From NCBI GenBank assembly GCA_001940755.1, contig MEHH01000195.1, positions 1 to 5,629 on the forward strand: a DNA stretch of 5,629 nucleotides. Reading direction: 5' to 3'. Below are positions 4,561 through 5,629 of this stretch, piece after piece. The notes beneath the pieces were generated by a model. That model ran no database searches, was not told the DNA's origin, and saw only the letters and a list, made by a program, of their open reading frames with translations. Position 1 is the first letter of the stretch. Every line of letters begins with the position of its first letter. A program made the position numbers and the translations under genes. This DNA comes from Candidatus Heimdallarchaeota archaeon AB_125 (lineage in GTDB: Archaea > Asgardarchaeota > Heimdallarchaeia > Heimdallarchaeales > Heimdallarchaeaceae).

Positions 4561-5397
4561 ATGAATACTGCAATAGTTATTGATAGCTCTTCTGAAATAT
4601 CCCAAAAACTCTTTTCTAAATTTCACATCTACCCCTTAGGTTACGTAGTAAGAGACTCAAATAATGAAACCCATACAGAAAAAACTAAGATTCAAACTAT
4701 AGAAACAAGTAAGCTCCTATCAATAATCGAAAAGGACAATCAAGCAGATCTTTTTGCACCAAGCATAAAGGATTTTGTAGAGATTTACACCTTTCTTGCA
4801 GAAGAATATGATTCTTTAATAAGTATTCATTCTTCAATGGCAACTCCAGTAGTTTTTGAGAATGCGTTAGTTGCAAAGAAGATGGTTTCAGAAATTAGTA
4901 TTGATGTGATTGATACTCATACTTTAGGATCTTCCTCAGGTTTGTTTGTTGAAGAATTGTCTAGATTTATTTCAACTGCTAAGAATATAAACGAAATCAG
5001 AAAAGAAGCAATTAGTTTGGATAAACACATTAACTCATTCATAATTACTAGAAATGAACATTTGAATTCAGATGAACTGAAAAGGATACAATGGAGAAGA
5101 AATTCATCCTCATCATTCAAATCATATTATTTGTTCAATTATTTCCATACTAAATGGAATCCTATCTCAAATAGTCGTAATACTAAGAGTCTTTTTAGTG
5201 ATATTCATGATAAATTGGAAGTCATAACTAAAACTAAGGATTTGAAGAATGTTTATTTCTCATCCAGTTCGAATTTCTCATCAGAGGTTAAAGCAACTCT
5301 AGGCAAATTGAGGAAAGTTTCTAAAACTGAGGTTAATCCTACTCTAGTTGCATCATATCTAATAGGAAATAACTACTTTGATATATCCTTTGTTTAA
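4561..5397 (+). CDS. Divergent DegV-family (fatty-acid-binding-like) protein
   Basis: DegV proteins are two-domain proteins that bind a single fatty acid; bacterial homologues (FakB) present it to a kinase. The 278-residue length is normal. The N-terminal half follows the family: AIVIDSSSEIS (4-14), IYPLGYVVRD (23-32), APSIKDF (66-72) in place of the usual TSxPxxxDF, ISIHSSMATPVVFENALVAK (87-106) in place of ISSxLSGTYxxA, and VIDTHTLGSSSGLFVEE (116-132). The second half is much altered: the common YLxxGGRI reads roughly as HLNSDELKRIQWRR (167-180), followed by a serine-rich, aromatic stretch. The loss of the SGT motif suggests altered or no lipid binding. The start is fixed by AGGAG at 4551. 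It follows the aIF1 and zinc-ribbon genes by 38 bp and converges with a TatD-like gene. The family call is good; the biochemical role is uncertain. Confidence 0.78.
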   Translation: MNTAIVIDSSSEISQKLFSKFHIYPLGYVVRDSNNETHTEKTKIQTIETSKLLSIIEKDNQADLFAPSIKDFVEIYTFLAEEYDSLISIHSSMATPVVFENALVAKKMVSEISIDVIDTHTLGSSSGLFVEELSRFISTAKNINEIRKEAISLDKHINSFIITRNEHLNSDELKRIQWRRNSSSSFKSYYLFNYFHTKWNPISNSRNTKSLFSDIHDKLEVITKTKDLKNVYFSSSSNFSSEVKATLGKLRKVSKTEVNPTLVASYLIGNNYFDISFV

Positions 5398-5416
5398 CTT
5401 CTTTATGTTTTAATTC
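5398..5416 (+). terminator. T-rich stretch after the DegV-like gene
   Basis: The sequence cttctttatgttttaattc follows the DegV-like stop and overlaps the end of the convergent TatD-like gene. It could terminate the plus-strand message in the archaeal way, and is called on composition only. Confidence 0.25.
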
Positions 5417-5629
5417 TATAAAAATTACATGTATTGTTGAAGGTTATATCAGCTAATAATTTCTCATCAATCTCAATGATTTCTGAAGCTTTGCTGCAAA
5501 GAATAGGGATACTAGACGGATCATTGTTGACATCTTTTTCCAGAGAATGAAAAGGACTGTCTGTTTCGAACATTAGACTATCCAGTGAAGTAGCTTGTAG
5601 AATCTTTTGAAAATTCTTTCTATAAACTG
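5403..5629 (-). CDS. TatD-like metal-dependent hydrolase, C-terminal part (5' end outside the window)
   Basis: Read on the minus strand, the open frame from the window edge to the TAA at 5403-5405 encodes 75 residues. These begin VYRKNFQKILQ and contain SLDSLMFETDSPF, which matches the conserved LLLETDxP motif of TatD deoxyribonuclease-like hydrolases, whose aspartate binds the active-site metal. The following NNDPSSIPILCSKASEIIEI and a final helix with NNTCNFYRI agree with the family end, where a helix typically follows the pattern xxNAxxxF. TatD-like proteins are TIM-barrel enzymes of the amidohydrolase superfamily; many are 3'-5' nucleases. Here the canonical NA near the end reads NT. The other metal ligands lie outside the window, so activity cannot be judged. 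The stop is 5 bp from the DegV-like stop. The frame is short but the motif is convincing. Confidence 0.8.
   Translation of the reverse strand, partial: VYRKNFQKILQATSLDSLMFETDSPFHSLEKDVNNDPSSIPILCSKASEIIEIDEKLLADITFNNTCNFYRIKT

Noticed and set aside
4917..5120. Minus-strand open frame of 67 codons
   Set aside because: Antisense to the DegV-like gene, with no supporting motif or upstream signal.

Overview
The window is AT-rich (about one third G+C by eye) and looks archaeal. It holds the tail of an archaeal RNA polymerase subunit Rpo12/RpoP, a complete archaeal-type aIF1/SUI1 translation initiation factor, and A/T-rich TATA-like boxes about 25-40 bases upstream of several start codons, some of which are GTG or TTG. 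I cannot name the lineage. An uncultured low-GC group is possible, but nothing here decides it.

Layout. Bases 1-76 (+) are the last 24 codons of rpoP. It converges on a two-gene phosphate operon on the minus strand: a PhoU-like DUF47 protein (1165-1836) followed by a PiT-family phosphate permease (129-1136). Across a 77-bp divergent promoter lies a small two-helix membrane protein (1914-2186, +). That promoter region carries a perfect 16-bp palindrome (1885-1900) next to a TATA-like box, which makes it a good candidate operator.

The small membrane gene runs tail-to-tail (2 bp gap) into a minus-strand radical SAM protein (2189-3787). This protein has a cobalamin-binding-like N-terminus, a radical SAM core whose iron-sulfur cysteine motif is split by a cysteine-rich insert, and a TRAM-like C-terminus. 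A 133-bp divergent promoter region (3788-3920) separates it from a plus-strand cluster: aIF1 (3921-4238, GTG start, probably leaderless), a zinc-ribbon protein 5 bp downstream (4244-4522), and a divergent DegV-like protein (4561-5397). The DegV-like gene is tail-to-tail (5 bp gap) with the C-terminal end of a TatD-like metal-dependent hydrolase (5403-5629, minus strand, cut by the window edge).

Functionally the window mixes informational genes (rpoP, aIF1, zinc ribbon) with phosphate uptake and its likely regulator. The radical SAM/TRAM protein may be an RNA- or cofactor-modifying enzyme. No mobile elements, tRNAs, rRNAs or CRISPR repeats were seen. The most unusual items are the radical SAM protein's architecture and the palindrome in the phosphate promoter.
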